Source: Kondoa malvinella (taxonomy: Eukaryota > Basidiomycota > Agaricostilbomycetes > Agaricostilbales > Kondoaceae). Taken from it: a DNA stretch of 64,000 nt. This document shows, piece after piece, positions 10,946-21,380 of the stretch. Under the pieces are notes generated by a model. It was not told the DNA's origin. It saw nothing but the letters and a program-made list of their open reading frames with translations, and did no database searches. The position numbers and the translations under genes are program-made. The stretch lies in NCBI GenBank assembly GCA_039545315.1, contig BCIM01000008.1:682001-746000 (forward strand), given 5' to 3'. Numbering within the stretch: the first letter of the stretch is position 1; each line of letters begins with the position of its first letter.

Positions 10946-12524
10946 GAACGCGGCTGTGATGGTTTCTACTACTAGGATGGTAGCTGAGGATCCGATAAAG
11001 GAGGATAGGACTGTTGGTCGTAGACCGCGAATGAAACCTTTGCAGCCGATCAGACGTAATGCCCAGAGACTTCTCGTTGGCGTGTCTTGAATGAAAGAGA
11101 GGGCTCGCCAGGTTGTGCTTTGTCTGTAGCGTAGTTGGGAATAGGCTTTTTGATCTCGGTAAATCCTGTATATGGGATAAGCGACTCAAGACAGGCATAG
11201 CAAAGATGCATACCGAGTGATGATCTGGCGGACAGTCACTTTTGAGCCTGCAGTCGGATGTAATTGCGAGTCAATAGCGGTAGTTTGTAAGCGTGCTGAT
11301 GAAGAAATCAGCCAACAGCACACAGCCAAAAATTAAGCTTACTCTTGATCATATCCAACGGGTAAGTAAGAACTGCTGAGAGTACACCAGCCACACCACC
11401 AGCCACAAAGATCTTTGATCCGTCCATCAATGACAGGGACTTGCTGGTTGCTTCACCCGCAGCCAAAGTTTCGACTTTTTCAGAAAAGTCTGTAGCTGTT
11501 ACTCTAGGCTCCGAAGGTCGCATAAGACGTCGAAGAGCAAAGTCTACCCGAGCGCATTAGATTTGGTAGAATGGCCATGGAGGAACGTACATGTAGAGAA
11601 GAATAGGCCGGAAGCGAGGACATCATGTGCTATAGTTGAGCCCAAACCGACGTAGAAACCTCGTATACCATAGTCGCGGAATATACTGCGACGGTATTAG
11701 CTACCTTTCAACGATGATCGGGCTAGCTCACGATCGACAAACAGCGATAGAACCAGCTGGTTTGGCCGTTTTATCATTCTGATCTCGTACTTTGATGACT
11801 TCTATTGGAGTTTGTAACAAGGCGCAAATACCGCCTGCAAGAGCGCCAGACGCAAAGACTCGATTGAGGTCGGTAGGGTTTTCGCGAGACTATGCAGAAT
11901 CAGAATTCCGTTTGTGGGATACTGGTTGTAGACAGACTTGGTTTAGGGTACTCATTGCTCGACCATAGAGTGAAAAGAAGGTAGAATCGATCAGTGCCAG
12001 ACCGAGTATAGGAAACAGAGAACCAGCGAAGAAGAGTCGTGATCCTTCCGTTCTCCACTAGACCCACATCAGTTTGAGCTCAGCGCTAATGATCCATTCA
12101 GGCCCACCAATTGCCTGAAACCAGGCTTTTCGGGCTTCTGCAGTGCATCTTTGATTTGCGATACGTCTGGTGCTCTGTTTGGATGAGCGCGAGAGCCTGC
12201 GCCGACTCTAGATGAAGCTGGAGGTATCCATGCTGCTCTCTGACAGTCAGCAGTACCCTTCCAACATGAGTTTTGACTTACTTTGCAGCCGGACTGCGAA
12301 ACATGACAGCATTTCAGAATAAAGAGCTTTGAACGTGAATTTGAGTCTGGCAAGCACCTTTGACTACTTCAAACGGATTCGAGACGCTGCAAACAGGCCT
12401 CAATGAACTGTCTTGAACTCTTGCAAAGGCCAGCTCACATTATCCCCGTCACTCCTCCTGCCCAGCCTGCAGCAGCATCTAGCGCAACATTGCTCTGAGC
12501 TTGGGCGTCTGCATCTTTGCTCAT
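10937..12524 (-). CDS. mitochondrial carrier family (SLC25) protein
   Basis: Three carrier repeats are visible, each with its P-x-[DE]-x-x-[KR] signature: NPFEVVK after AAGWAGGVTG, TPIEVIK after SGALAGGICALL, and YPLDMIK after VAGGVAGVLSAVL. Between them lie typical stretches such as YGIRGFYVGLGST and GCKGFIRGLRPTVL, the latter closing the third repeat before ITAAFST and the stop. The predicted start MSKDADAQAQSN lacks a cleavable presequence, as expected for inner-membrane carriers. The substrate cannot be named; the pattern fits the amino-acid/acyl-carnitine-like branch more than ADP/ATP carriers, since no RRRMMM motif was seen. Several introns are needed. The stop lies within the 3' end of the opposing cyclin L gene. 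Confidence 0.85.
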
Positions 12525-12663
12525 TCAAGCAGAATATCACTGAGATCACTTGAAATGCATATAGCGGGTGTGAAATGGTCAGGCAAGCTTTGTTTCGCGA
12601 CAACCGACGAAAGGACAATTGCAGAGCTTGAGCATCTCCCTTTCCCTTCGCAACAATACAGCA

Positions 12664-13149
12664 ATGCCCACAGGCGATCTCACAGTCTATGCATTCGTGC
12701 GTCTCGGCATGGAATCGTGTTTCGAACACTTATCAGAATGATGCGTCGTACTACAGCTCGAGGCAGCTCCTGGCAAAGCAGACGAGCTCTTGGCTACATT
12801 GACAAGAGCTCAGAAGTATGCTGAAAGCGACGCGGAGCCAGATTGTTTGCAATATCGTATCAGCGTCGACCCGAACGACAAGCACAAAGTCTGCGTCTTC
12901 GAAGTATTTGTGCGTCTGCTGCCTTTCAGCGACGATCTCTACTGAATTCAGTCTAATAGCGGAATGAGGCGGCATTGAAGCTACACGTAGATTCGGATGT
13001 GAGCAAGGCGAACGTTGCTTTCTATAAAGGTGCGGTCAATCCAGCGCTTGCCTGTTGTCAAGCTAATGTGAATACCAGCTGGTGGATTGTCAAAGCCTTT
13101 AGATCAACAGGACATCAGGATTTACACAGAACACCGGGCGGAGAATTAG
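12664..13149 (+). CDS. small ABM-domain (antibiotic biosynthesis monooxygenase-like) protein
   Basis: Four short exons give a ~100-residue protein: MPTGDLTVYAF, then LEAAPGKADELLATL, DAEPDCLQYRISVD and KHKVCVFE, then NEAALKLHVDSD and a short tail ending TEHRAEN. The PGK-ADEL start, EPxCLxY middle and AxxxH end are the ABM/DUF4188-like ferredoxin fold seen in small cofactor-free monooxygenases and in YgiN/YdhR-type proteins. Members act on quinones, haem or polyketides, but many have unknown roles. The gene is divergent from the carrier, with about 140 bp between starts. The donor of the first intron is placed after VYAF because the alternative donor a few bases downstream breaks the frame. 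Confidence 0.65.
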
Positions 13150-13732
13150 GGCTGCGAAGCTACCAAGCCCAAGAAATAAGTCATTGTACAATCACGACGA
13201 GGCAGTGGATGGAGCGAACAAGATGCAGGAAACGGAGGCAGCTGTGGTTATGGATGATCAACACTTATGGTGAATCGGGCGCTGTCGTCTATAGGCTCAA
13301 GCTGATGTTGTCATCAGTACTGCTCATCTGAATGTCAACGTATTGACTGGAAGCGTCATCGAAAGCTTGCCATAGTCTCGATGGCAGCAGGAAGGCGAAG
13401 AAAGCTTATGCATGACAATTGCAGGTCTACTTGCGGCACGAATCTAGTCTGTCCTTCTGCAAGACGAGACGTAGGAGCCTCGAGCTATGCTGCAAGTCCC
13501 CTCTGAGATCTTCACACATTGTGCATTTACCTCTAAGCTTGATCTACCTTTTCTTCAAGTCTTTCGCTTTCCCTTTTTTCATCAATTCTGTCTCAAATAT
13601 CTGTGCCTGTTGTACAAATAACAAGCTATCACAAGCCAGGCTTAGGCGTAGATGAGGTTTCGCAGACAAGTCTCGTGATGGATCCGCTGTACAAGATGAA
13701 AAATGCATGCTAAGTAACTGGTCGGATGAGCT
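13150..13732. other. intergenic, convergent 3' ends
   Basis: These 583 bp lie between two convergent stops. Frames are short and broken; no family motif was seen. The T-rich stretch around 13540-13600 could belong to 3' UTR or termination signals. Confidence 0.4.
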
Positions 13733-14395
13733 CTAGCGCTTGGAAGGACCTTCGTCTCCCTTGTGATAGCGTTCCCATGCCTCTGTATCTTCCTTGGTTG
13801 GAGGTTCTCGCTTCCCACCCGCTCGCCGTATCCTTGCATTGTTCGGTTTTGATACTCCGGCGCCTGTATTCGCATTGAGCCTGACAGGTCGTCTCGTGGT
13901 CCTATCAACTCGATCTCGTCCATCAGTTGGTGGGTGTCCTGCTCGGGCATACTCCATGCCTTGAAGGAGTCTAGCACTAGGTCTGATGGGTTGATTCCTA
14001 TGTCTGGCTTCCTAAGCTGGCGGCCGAGTAGCCGTTTGGTAAGGTGGTGTGCGCTGAGTGGGCCCAGTGTGGGCGTTCTGCTGTAGAGGAATAACAGGAG
14101 CTGTACGAGAGTCGGTCAGAGTCATGCCTGCGAATTGCGTTGTTATTGGCGCTGGCTCCGATGGCTGTGCATGATGCTGCTCAGTAACAGGAGAAGCTGC
14201 CACGCCATGAGGAACGGTAGCCTATACGTCAGGCCTCGTCATCAGGTTTGGCAAGCAAGGCATCGCAAACGTACATGAGGCGTTCCTGCTGGCTGCAGAC
14301 TTGTCAGCCTGGCTCGGCCAGCGAGACTGATAACAAACCTGGCGAGGCCCTTGTTCGGGGGAATGGTTGTTGGGATCACGAGAAGGATTAGACAT
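13733..14395 (-). CDS. unrecognised basic, disordered protein
   Basis: I do not recognise this protein. Three exons are inferred: MSNPSRDPNNHSPEQG..., an 18 nt exon (PAGTPH) and a long exon beginning ATVPHGVAASPVTEQ. The protein is Pro/Thr/Gln-rich in the middle and Arg/Lys-rich at the end (DRVDRTTRRPVRLN, NARIRRAGGKREPP, EDTEAWERYHKGDE), which suggests a nucleic-acid-associated or intrinsically disordered protein. The frame is open except for a TAG at 14012-14014 (…TRPPA, TAG, EARHRNQ…). It can be removed as the end of an 84 nt intron with a weak GTTATT donor; otherwise the protein stops there, and the well-formed downstream frame would be unexplained. An upstream in-frame start at 14440 is also possible. 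Confidence 0.5.
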
Positions 14396-14514
14396 TGAGA
14401 AGCAGATGATGGTATGGGCAGAAAGAGAGCGGGACATCAAGAGCTAGCGAAGTTGCGCAGCCTCGCGTCCAATTGTACGCATTGGGCGATGCTGGCCTCG
14501 GCATTGACCGGATT

Positions 14515-15212
14515 TCAGATTAACAGTAATGCAAAGTAAAGCTTCGATTCCAGATCATAATCAAGGTGTACGAAGACGAACACAGATGAATATTGAACGA
14601 TGACAGACCCAAGGAGACTGAGGGGAGCAAGCAAAGCGACAGAGCTGGAGTCCGCCTTCTGCGCAAATGACAAAGAAGAGAACAAGTATTGAGCGTGAAC
14701 AGGCCAGATAAGTGTGCAATCCAAAGGAGAAACGATAGCTCTGCCAGAGCACAGCAAGGATTGCGATGCCGTGGTTAATAGACTGCTTCGTCCAGTGCTG
14801 AACAGGGTTGAACTCGGAAATATCTTGTTGAGCTTTCCGCCATAGTAAGAGCTGAGAAAGGCTTAGAAGCTTGTCTTGCATCCTCTGAAACGTCATTGAC
14901 CAGTACAGGCCAAGCCGCTGCTTTGTCTTTGTCTTGCACTCACTTGGACGGGGCATTCGATGATTTCATCTGTAACATTGGCTTACATACGGCACTACAA
15001 CGAAAGCCAACACGGTACACCAGCTTGTATCTCCTTCTGCGAGATATGATTTGCCCAATAGGTTCAGCGATATGCAACAGGCATAGGTTGGCCATATGAT
15101 ATGGATGGATTCTGTTTCTTCCATTGCTGCCAACGAGAGCACTAGATTGCACCTCAGGAGACTGCCCATATCAGCGCGTCCACTTCTTGGTCGAAGTCAA
15201 CCACCGCGACAT
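14515..15212 (-). CDS. unrecognised small protein with possible C-terminal membrane segment
   Basis: No family recognised. Splicing gives MSRWLTSTKK, then QWKKQNPSISYGQPMPKEIQ, ADEIIECPVQRMQDKLLSLS and LWRKAQQDISEFNPVQHW, each joined in phase across introns of about 42-60 nt with clear branch sites. The lysine-rich start and amphipathic middle are plausible for a small mitochondrial or peripheral membrane protein. The C-terminus is uncertain: without a further intron the frame continues through hydrophobic segments (HGIAILAVLWQSY, SILVLFFVICAEG) to a stop at 14561; with an intron it may end at 14515. The start is only about 50 bp from the divergent FHA gene, so the two share a minimal promoter. 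Confidence 0.5.
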
Positions 15213-15262
15213 TTTAATATACCCAGCACGCTTCAGTGTAGCACGAGCTCTTGACGATACAA

Positions 15263-18013
15263 ATGACTGAGAGGGATTCCGAGACGAGCGCTGCACCGGC
15301 TGCACAGACGCAAGCTGTTCAAACGCCAGTGACCAGCGCGCCTGCGAATTCGCCTGCCCTGCCTACCAATGGCGCTCTGACTGGCAGCAACACGGCTGCA
15401 GACAGAGTCTCGTCGCCTGAAGTACACTTTCCAAGCGCAGACTCGAATGGAACGGTCAATCTCAAAAGTCGGTTTGACCTTCTTTCAGGCATTCGCAGGA
15501 GTATCAGGCTGAGTGCTGCTCGTGCTGTTCTCAACAGGCTCAGCTACGATCAACAAGCGTACCGCAAACAGGTTGCTGCCAGTCTCATCCTATGCAAGCG
15601 CTACGACATCAACTTCGAATGACCCTGGCTTGCCTTCTTCGTCTCTGAGCGGGACTGCCACAGCTTCACCTTCGCCTTTTTCTTCATCTCTTCAGTCCCC
15701 AAGTGCAGCATCAGCTGCTTCGCTGCCTCTACCGAACTTCTTCTCAAATGCACCACTGGCACCGCTCGCGTCGACACCTCTAACTGCATCAAACAGTCAA
15801 GCCAACGGGCCGCTCAATCCTCTAACGCGAGTACCAGACAATCATCAAGGTGGTCCGCAACATCGCGATGGTCCCACTGCTACATTCAGTTCGAGGGAAA
15901 ATGGAGGATCTTTACCTCAACCGCCCGGTTCGCATTTGATGAGCCAGCAGCAACAGACTGCTCTCAATTATCCTGCATTACATCTCCTACCATTAAACGA
16001 AACTTTTATACCCAAGCAAATTTCGTTGTTACCCCTCGGAGCACATATCAAGATAGGAAGACAGACGAACGCAAAGACTGTACCAGCGCCGAACAACGGC
16101 TACTTTGACTCCAAGGTGCTTTCGAGAATGCATGCAGAAGTTTGGTATGATGAGAATGCGTCGCATCCCAACGGCAACTCGAATGGTCCAGCGGGTCCAG
16201 CAGTCTGGATCAAGGATGTTGGATCGTCAAATGGAACCTTTATCAATGGCGAAAGGTTGTCGCTCGAGTCCCAGCGATCGGAAGCGGTGCAACTTCATTC
16301 AGAAGACATTGTCGAATTTGGCATTGATATCGCTTCGGAAGATAACAAGACTATCATGCATCACAAGGTCGCTACGAAAGTACATCTGGCTTTGAGCATG
16401 GAAGAAGCGCAAGCTTTGGCCAAGAATATGCCTACTTTCCATCGAGCAGCGGTTAGCGAAGCTGGTCTTCGGCGGATGAGCAGAGCGGGTGTCAGTTCGT
16501 CTGGTATGAGCTTTGATCATGTGTTGTCTCGGCTACAGGTAAGTCGATGTTTACTCTATTCGGTGTTTACATACTAATCTGATTGCTTTCAGAGCGAACT
16601 CCAGAAATCAAGAGAGACCGGTTCAGATCTTGGCTCGCTACATACTACAATGACAGACATACACGCAACACTTGGCGGTCACATCCCTCCGCCCTTACTA
16701 CCGACATATCCTCGCGTTCCTCCTCTCGCATCAGCGGCTCAACGAGAGAGTGCAAACGCCTCTGCAGCAGCTTCCCAACAAGCCATTCAAGGTTTACAAG
16801 CCCAGCTCAATGATACTCAATCGAATCTTGCCAATCATGTAGAAAAGATCAAGAACCTCGAAGACCTTCTCAGCCAACACGAAGAGATCAAGAACCAGGT
16901 CGACCACTTGCGTCAACAAATGCAAGCCGCTCAAGTCGAGATGAGCGCTCTTTTATCCTCTTCTGCCGCTCGACCGGCCGGGCGTGATTTGCCTCTCGAG
17001 CCAGATGAAGACGAAGATGAGGACGAGGACGACGATCGATCTATCGCTTCGAACGATACCGCTCGACCATTTGATGACGAAGACGAAGAAGATCCAGATC
17101 TTGCCACCCGACAAGCCAATGGTATCCGATTCGCTCAAGCTAATGGCATCCTCCCTCTACCGCTTACGCATGAGAAGGACCAGCATGCTCAATTCTTGCG
17201 CGAACAGAATGCGGGCCTGGTCAGTCGGATAGAAGCGCTTTCTGCTGAATTAGAACAAGCGAATCAACTTGGGTTGACGTTACAAGTCCAGCATGCTCAG
17301 ACGACCGAGTCAATGCGCGCGCTGGAAGAGCGTCTAGCAGGGTTGGAGAGCTCTGTTCAGACCAGTGTGCAAGAGAGCAAAGGACATTGGGATGGGTGGA
17401 AGAAGGCTTTCGAAGAGTCTTGGGCTAGAGATCGAGAGGCCTGGGAGGAAGAAAGGGAAAAGATGAAGTCTGCTGTGAAGGACTGGGAAGAGGAGAAGGA
17501 GCGGAAAGCCAAAGCCGAGTTGGAGAAGGTCATTGAGGTCGAGAGCGATTCTAAATCGGAAGGCAGCAAGAAGAGCAAGAGGCGAAAGAAGAGACGCAAT
17601 ACCGTCAAGCCTTCCACGCCGGAGTCTGGCTCTAGCTCGAGTGACGAAGAAGAACCAACGGGCGGAAAGCACAGGCCGACAGCGAGTGAAATCACTGTCA
17701 CCAGTACACCTCGTGGTGCTTTGCAGAGCTTGGAAGAGAAGAGCAATCACGTAGTCAAAGACTTGCCTGTCAAGACGCAGGAAGTCAAAGATCGCTGGGC
17801 TCGAGAATTAGGCGCCAACAAGGGTGCTAATCATGTAGGTCAAGCCTTTCTTCGTGATGCAACAAGCTGACAATGTTTCAGCAGGTCGCGATAACGACAG
17901 CAGGGGCTTTTGGGGTTGTAGCAATAGCATTTTACGCATGGTCTGTGAGTGGGACCTTCTCTATCGAGCGGAGTGATGCTAATAGCTTTGAGCAGGTTGT
18001 CAATAGGGATTAA
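15263..18013 (+). CDS. FHA-domain, coiled-coil, tail-anchored protein (SLMAP/Far10-like STRIPAK subunit)
   Basis: Order of parts: a low-complexity Ser/Ala/Pro N-terminus; an FHA domain with IKIGRQTN, SKVLSRMHAEVW, IKDVGSSNGTFINGERL and EDIVEFGID (the conserved GR, SRxHA and GSSNGTFxNG phosphothreonine-binding residues are all present); a long coiled coil from about 16.75 kb (LQAQLNDTQSNLANHVEKIK and later EEEREKMK) interrupted by a Glu/Asp run; a Lys/Arg/Ser-rich patch; and a last TM segment AGAFGVVAIAFYAW with only a few residues after it. This architecture is that of SLMAP and the fungal Far9/Far10/Vps64 proteins, tail-anchored subunits of the STRIPAK phosphatase complex on ER or nuclear envelope. 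Introns separate exon 1 (LKS junction), the 16.53-16.59 kb region and the tail anchor. Confidence 0.85.
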
Positions 18014-18301
18014 GAGCATTTAGTCAAGCATGAATCACACTTATGGGCATCACTTGCTGCTTTGCGCAGATCCTGTCTGCCTACAGCGCCTCTCCGTGAA
18101 GCTTGAGTCGGACGTGTCTGAGCGACCCTTCGATTAGCTTCAGCAGCGGGATCTGTTACTTTGCGACACGTATCTGTGATACGCGTATATCATCCGCCTT
18201 GAGCTGTTACTCTCTCGTGATATCGCGCTCGACCTTTTTCTCATTGAACGACGTGGATGTGTATTTGACGACAGACGAGCAAATAGACGAAGACTGCCAG
18301 C

Positions 18302-19424
18302 ATGAACATCTTTAGACTGTGCGTGTAGCTGCACTGGCGAGGAGTCAGAGCGTCGCGCTGATGTCGCGCGCTCAAAACAGTCTTGGGGATCTTTCCCATC
18401 TCGCTTCCATTCTCATTCTCATCAACAAGGTCAGCAGCCGCACCAACAGCTCGTGTCTGCGTATGCTCATGTCTTGCGCAGATTCAAAAATCGCGAAGTT
18501 GCAGAGGCATATCGCTCAAAACGCAAATCCTTTATGCGGTCGTCTTTGTAGCGCGCTACCTGGACCTCTTTGGGAAATGGTACAGCTTGTACAACACTTT
18601 TATGAAGGCTTGTCTCTCTCGTGACTGGATGCAGCGTCGAGTGTTGACGTCGTGTCGTATAACGTCAGATCTTCTTTATCGCCAGCAGCTTCTACATCAT
18701 CTACTTGATGCAGTTCAAGTACAGGTGAGTCAAGGGAAGTTGTAGTTGGTGATGCCCGCCGAACGCTCTCTGGATTTACAGACCTACGCAAGATCCTGCG
18801 ATAGACACTCTCCGCCTTGAATACCTCATCGGACCGTGTGCGATACTGGCCTTGATCTTCAACTACGAATTGTGCGTGCAAGGTGAAAGAGCACAGATCT
18901 CGAGGCTGACATGGCCGTATAGCGCCTTCAAAGAAGTCCTTTGGGCCTTCTCTATCTACCTAGAATCAGTTGCCATCCTGCCCCAACTCTTCATGCTACA
19001 ACGAACAGGCGAAGCAGAAACCATCACTACGCATTATCTCTTTGCTCTTGGCGCGTATAGAGCTCTGTACATCCCGAATTGGATTTACCGCTACTTTACC
19101 GAAGACACTGTAGATGTGAGCATCCTTTCTGGATTTCACGTTCAGCTCTCATCGATTTATAGGCGATCGCGATTGTTGCTGGTATTGTGCAGTAAGTATT
19201 CTGGTTTGTGTGAAGGCCTGCCTCAAATTTGGGTCATTGCAGAACGGCGCTATACTCTGATTTCTTCTACGTGAGCTCTTGGTTACTACTACGTAGATGA
19301 GCGCTAATGAGTGTTTCAGGTCTACTACACAAGGTTCGCTTGATTGCTCGTGTTTGATGACGCGCTGACACGTCAATAATGTCTCAGAGTGATGCAAGGC
19401 CAAAAGTTCGAGCTGCCTTCGTAG
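18302..19424 (+). CDS. ERD2: ER lumen protein-retaining receptor (HDEL/KDEL receptor)
   Basis: The spliced protein starts MNIFRL and continues [20 protein letters not shown], then [16 protein letters not shown] and ARYLDLF. Later segments give [17 protein letters not shown], [51 protein letters not shown] and [17 protein letters not shown]. These are the seven membrane segments of Erd2 with its invariant [13 protein letters not shown] and RALYxxNWxxRY motifs. The protein retrieves HDEL/KDEL-tagged luminal proteins from Golgi to ER. At least seven introns are present; one late exon (VYYTR) is only about 14 nt. The length is that of the family (~210 residues). Confidence 0.95.
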
Positions 19425-19592
19425 TGAAAAGGATCAAGCTGGACTTGCCAAAAGTAACGAAAGACACGACGATGGAGGAGAGACGACAATACGGAAATGG
19501 GATTGTGCCTCCAGCGAATGAACAATGGCATAGCACAACATCATGATGTTCTTACGCTTCCTTCCTTCTCAATCTCCGTGTACTCCTATGTT

Positions 19593-20243
19593 TCAATCCA
19601 GCGTCAAACCCTCTGGACTCTTGCCGTTGATCTTTACAGGTTGGGCTTCGAGAACCACAAACAATACTCTGCTCGATATGAGCTTAGCCTTCTTGTCTGC
19701 TCTATGATCTCACCTAGTCCACTCTGAAGAACGATTGTGCCATTGATGCATCGTCGCCTGCTGGACTAGCAAATCCCCTTGTTTTGCGATGATAGTCTCT
19801 CCGCTTGGCATATCCATCTGTAGCTCTCCGTGCAGCACAACCACTGCATCATTCTTAGTCAACCGCTTTGCAATTTCGGACATCCGACTGACCATAATCT
19901 ATGCTCTCTGTGCGATGCATTGGACTGCTTCCACCAGGTGGCAGGTCAATGGTGTGACATTTTGACCCTCCTTTATTCACTACAGGCATAAGAGTGACCA
20001 AAGAAGCACCATCAACGCCCTCATCAATCTTTGGCGGAAAGCCTTTGGTGCCGAAATTGACCTGCAGGTATGAGATACGTCCCGGTCTCTAGATGAGCAG
20101 CATACGTAGCCTTGTGATACGTCTTCATCGCCTGGAGGACCTAAACGAATAGGGTTGATGTGCTCGTCTATCTGTTTGATAGCGTTGCCTTGCGCGTCGT
20201 GCGCTGTGACGATTCGACGAAACAGAGGTAAGTTTGAAGGCAT
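19593..20243 (-). CDS. cupin-domain protein
   Basis: Exons give MPSNLPLFRRIVTAHD, then VNFGTKGFPPKID, LPPGGSSPMHRTESIDYG and VVLHGELQMDMPSGE. The remainder reads KQGDLLVQQATMHQWHN, EWTR and a last exon VLFVVLEAQPVKING ending in TGA at 19593-19595. The His-Thr-Ser-Asp-Tyr motif (HRTESIDY) with GEL and the later HQWHN give the two conserved cupin motifs with potential metal ligands. Fungal proteins of this type are annotated only as cupin-domain oxidoreductases or isomerases; the substrate is unknown. The start MPSNLP has no signal peptide. It lies next to the D-amino-acid oxidase region but nothing in the sequence ties it to that function. Confidence 0.8.
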
Positions 20244-20320
20244 GGTATATGGTTCGACTGCAGAGTACGTAAGAGACGAGAATCAGAAGAGAGCGGGTAC
20301 GAGACTAATGGAGTATTGAT

Positions 20321-20610
20321 TTAGGCGTGAGATGCGAAGGGTAGGGCAAGCAATACAGGCTGCTTGTGCTGGTAGAAAGAAGCAACAGCTGTGCCTGCAG
20401 CCATACAGGAGAGGACAACGGCTCCAGCGCATTGAAGGTTTCCCCGGCCGTCGAGTAAAGGACAGCCAGTCTTTTCCAATGCATCGTTGCCCAGTAACGG
20501 TGAAGCAGCATCAAGGGTGTCGAGATGCCTTCGCATCATTCGACGCGCATGTTTTCTTTCTTCAAGCAGAGCAGCCTGTCTTTGTCAAGACCGTCGCTGT
20601 GCAGTGTCAA
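20321..20610 (-). CDS. unrecognised small membrane-associated protein (5' exon not resolved)
   Basis: A frame reading AALLEERKHARRMMRRHLD, then ASPLLGNDALEKTGCPLLDG and CAGAVVLSCMAAGTAVASFY ends at TGA 20321. It is preceded by a good 3' splice site (branch CTTGAC, then GACAG), so at least one more 5' exon exists within about 100 bp. The protein has a basic amphipathic part, a short Cys-containing middle and one probable TM segment; a small mitochondrial protein is possible, but I do not recognise the family. If the upstream exon cannot be found, the ATG at about 20539 would be the start. Its promoter side overlaps the 5' flank duplicated from the D-amino-acid oxidase gene. Confidence 0.45.
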
Positions 20611-20990
20611 CAAGTTGAACGAATCGCTTTGACGCAGTGCACTGAAATCACTCGCTGCTGTGTGCTATCTGAAGTCTTCCTGCATCTCTCTCCTCTTCTT
20701 CTTTTCCGTATGCTGTCCATCGGGCCTCAGGCTGGACCGATTCTGGTCACCTCGCAACATGCCGTGTATCCAAGCAGCGGTGCGCTGCTTGCGCACTACT
20801 GGTGTAGTGGACTGGTCGCTTCATTCCAAAGCGTATCGCATCACGAAAGCGGTCCGTTTTAGCGAGGTTGGTCCTGTTAATGCTTTTTTGCACTGCATCT
20901 GTCCAGGCAATCGTGATTTGGGTTATAGAGCTGAACCGATTCATGGTCTCGCATTCACTCTGTATGTAACTGCACCATTCTTGTTCCGCC
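20600..20990 (+). pseudogene. decayed D-amino-acid oxidase copy (relic with internal deletion)
   Basis: DNA from about 20600 aligns with the 5' flank and two parts of the intact oxidase gene at 23639. The flank and the segment CTGGACCGATTCTGGTC before the ATG (20759 versus 23639) are shared; the first ~70 coding bases are recognisable but frame-shifted; then about 500 bp are missing and homology resumes in GPVNAFLHCICPGNRDLGY, which matches GPVNAVFNCTGLGSRDLGG of the intact protein. The cofactor and catalytic halves are therefore largely gone and the remaining frame has lost key glycines. It is a non-functional tandem duplicate, separated from the intact copy by the 7TM gene. Confidence 0.8.
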
Positions 20991-21380
20991 TCTTTACGGC
21001 GGCTGAAACATGGGCGTGATCGATTGGGCAATCAGCTCACGATAAGACGGCGCGTGCACCGCTTGGGATCTTGCTTTGCTCTCTCTCTCTACTGCAGCAG
21101 CTCTTTCCGCAAGGCCGAGAAGAGCTGCAAGACCACGTATGGGCAAAGAGTCGCGAACAGCGGCGGGCATCATACAAAAGTCAAACTCGGACCTCGACAT
21201 TTACGCGGCGTAACCTGGCGTAACGATAGATTCAGATCTGACTTGCGTAAACCTCCACAAGCAAGCTCGGTCTTGCGTTTTTCTTGTGGACTTTGCTCTT
21301 CTTCTTCCCAACCTCATTCCTCCATATCTCGTGCCGTTGCCAGCTGCCTTTCTTCCGTCCCTCTCATAAACGCTACCTAT
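20991..21380. promoter_or_regulatory. intergenic, upstream of 7TM gene
   Basis: This stretch lies between the oxidase relic and the 7TM gene start. It is pyrimidine-rich just before the start codon (CTTTGCTCTTCTTCTTCCC and following), as is common for fungal core promoters. No coding signal was seen. Confidence 0.4.

Noticed and set aside
16931..17138. Minus-strand frame with long runs of serine
   Set aside because: It is the antisense shadow of the Glu/Asp-rich stretch in the FHA/coiled-coil gene.
18160..18200. Short palindrome CGTATCTGTGATACG between the FHA gene and ERD2
   Set aside because: Six-base arms with a three-base loop are expected by chance in 64 kb and have no supporting context.
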